DNA of 64,000 bases. Source: Sulfuritalea sp. (lineage in GTDB: Bacteria; Pseudomonadota; Gammaproteobacteria; Burkholderiales; Rhodocyclaceae). Position 1 is the first letter of the stretch. Each line of letters opens with the position of its first letter. Below are positions 62,727 through 64,000 of the stretch, one piece after another. The DNA is taken from positions 62,001-126,000 of the forward strand of contig JAMPYF010000003.1 of the NCBI GenBank assembly GCA_023700805.1, given 5' to 3'. A program made the position numbers and the translations under genes. The notes beneath the pieces are model-generated. The model searched no databases, was not told the DNA's origin, and was given only the letters and a program-made list of their open reading frames with translations.

Positions 62727-64000
62727 ATGAAAAAGAAAGTATTGGTCTTTATCGACCATGATTTGATTATTCGTCATTTCATCAAGAGTGGTGCTTTCCG
62801 CGAACTCGAGAAAAGTTTTGACGCTACTTATATATTCAATATCGATGAGACCACCGACAAGAAGTGGATATTTACCGATATAGATCGCCTTGGCCTACCA
62901 CGAGTGCTACGCACCGGAGTCACGCGGCAGCGGATGGGCAGTTGGCACAAGCTATTTGCTGCTTCCGTTTTGCGCAACCAGCGCGGGACAGAAAACTACC
63001 TTCCCCGTAAACACCTGATGGCGGAAATCAGCGGCAAGTGGCACACGGAATACTATGCGCTACTTTCAATGCCGGGTATCTTCCCATTGTTTCGCCGCCG
63101 TTTCCTGGCGCGGCAAGGAATGTATCAGCCTCTCGTCGACCTCATTCGCGAAGAGAACCCCGACGTAGTGATTCATCCGTCAGTCCTTGCTGGCTATTTC
63201 GTCAACGAACTGCCCTTCATCTGCAAGGCCATGAATATTCCCCTGGTAATGCTGATGAACTCCTGGGACAACCCCAGCACAAAAGCGCTCGGCACCAGCC
63301 AACCCGACAAACTGGTGGTGTGGGGGGAACAAACGCGACAGCACGCCATTAAGTACATGCAAATGCCGGAGAGCAATGTTCTTGCTTTTGGGGCCGCACA
63401 ATTCCAAGTGTATCGTGAGCCGGTCAAGGAAACCGATGAAGAATTGCGCACCATGTTCCAAGTGCCCAAAGGTGTGCCAATTCTGCTTTATGGGGGTGCG
63501 AGCAAGGGGGCACACGAGTCTAGGTACCTGAAACTGCTTGATGATCTCATCGAGACTGGGGCAATTCCGCGTTGTCACGTGATCTATCGCCCCCATCCCT
63601 GGCGTGGCGAACTGGGTGAGGGCGAAACAGGGTTTTTCGATCTCGGATGCAGGCACATCAGCATGGACCCGTTTATGGAGTCCTATTACCGACGCGCTAC
63701 AACATCCGGCCAGTTCGGAATTGAATTGGCCGACTACACGATCACCCGGAAACTACTGCATCTCGTCAGTGCAGTAATCTCGCCGCTATCGACGATCCTG
63801 CTCGAATCAACCCTCTTGGGCAAACCTGTTCTTATGTTTTTCCCCCGGGAAGACATGGGTAGGACAGGGGGGCGGCACACTCAGCTTGCTCTCAACATGG
63901 TGCACTTTGCCGACTTCTGGGGAGCACCCGGAGTCAATGTGTGTGACAAGGAATCAGAGTTTGCCGAAAAATGCCGTGTGCTCATGGCACAGGCCAACGA
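62727..64000 (+). CDS. GT-B-like surface-glycan transferase, cut by window end
   Basis: An open frame of at least 424 codons begins MKKKVLVFIDHDLIIRHFIKSG and runs off the window. It has a first half with VIHPSVLAGYFVNELPFICKAM and a second half with VIYRPHPWRGELGEGE. It continues to SAVISPLSTILLESTLLGKPVLMFFPRED, the donor-site pattern of CDP-glycerol/KpsS-like GT-B enzymes. It may attach a nonulosonate or sulfoquinovose. Codon use is somewhat more AT-rich than the neuBCA genes. It is 40 bases after sqdB. Confidence 0.75.
   Translation, partial: MKKKVLVFIDHDLIIRHFIKSGAFRELEKSFDATYIFNIDETTDKKWIFTDIDRLGLPRVLRTGVTRQRMGSWHKLFAASVLRNQRGTENYLPRKHLMAEISGKWHTEYYALLSMPGIFPLFRRRFLARQGMYQPLVDLIREENPDVVIHPSVLAGYFVNELPFICKAMNIPLVMLMNSWDNPSTKALGTSQPDKLVVWGEQTRQHAIKYMQMPESNVLAFGAAQFQVYREPVKETDEELRTMFQVPKGVPILLYGGASKGAHESRYLKLLDDLIETGAIPRCHVIYRPHPWRGELGEGETGFFDLGCRHISMDPFMESYYRRATTSGQFGIELADYTITRKLLHLVSAVISPLSTILLESTLLGKPVLMFFPREDMGRTGGRHTQLALNMVHFADFWGAPGVNVCDKESEFAEKCRVLMAQAN

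Overview
The window reads as high-G+C Betaproteobacterial chromosome, probably from a Rhodocyclales/Sterolibacteriaceae-like lineage. This rests on protein character and gene order: tRNA-Gln/ispE/lolB, coaD/rsmD, two M16 peptidases, ftsYEX/rpoH, a cta cytochrome oxidase cluster with DUF2909/DUF2970 proteins, and aroQ/accB/accC/prmA/DUF3426. No taxonomic search was possible, so the assignment is inference.

Layout. 1-8.3 kb: housekeeping, mostly minus strand (tRNA-Gln, ispE, lolB, TPR protein, ferredoxin, coaD, rsmD, paired M16 peptidases), with mutM on plus. 8.4-13.3 kb: ftsY-ftsE-ftsX, a stand-alone Hen1-like RNA methyltransferase, a small low-complexity protein, and rpoH behind a CIRCE operator. 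13.3-21.3 kb: minus-strand cytochrome c oxidase cluster (ctaC-ctaD-small protein-ctaG-DUF2970-ctaE, SURF1, a membrane protein, cyoE, SCO1). The COX15/ctaA gene that I would expect before cyoE is absent. The promoter region carries an FNR/ANR-like box. 21.7-31.0 kb: mpl, then a plus-strand run through tlpA-like, aroQ, accB, accC, prmA, a DUF3426 protein, a PfkB kinase and a lipoprotein, then apaH.

31.0-36.0 kb begins surface-glycan genes: a GT9 transferase, a WbpM/CapD-type dehydratase, a WecA-type initiating transferase and a GT4 transferase. 36.2-64 kb is a large plus-strand glycan locus built around nonulosonic acids. It holds pseB, pseC, a truncated cytidylyltransferase next to an AT-richer inserted gene, an intact pseF, a three-part PseG/degenerate-GNAT/formyltransferase protein, an ATP-grasp enzyme and a first NeuB-type synthase. 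A sugar-tailoring run follows: epimerase, IMPase-like, PIG-L deacetylase, methyltransferase, oxidoreductase, DegT aminotransferase and GNAT. Next come an amidotransferase/HisH/HisF amidination module with a second, altered amidotransferase paralogue, a PglK-like ABC flippase, a second neuB-neuC-neuA set and a very clear UDP-sulfoquinovose synthase. The last gene runs off the window.

Three signals are not explained by the gene list. (1) A 22-nt dispersed repeat, AGTTGGCGCTGGCG + NN + ACGGCG, occurs nine times (five exact cores) in several reading frames and both orientations between 1 and 35.5 kb, and I found none in the glycan locus. (2) Two copies of a ~180-bp multi-hairpin intergenic element (5448-5628 and 25304-25488) have a terminal hairpin whose stem bases differ while pairing is kept; each copy supplies the Shine-Dalgarno of the following gene (rsmD, accC). 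(3) The glycan locus encodes apparent N-formylated and amidinated nonulosonate chemistry plus sulfoquinovose in one place.
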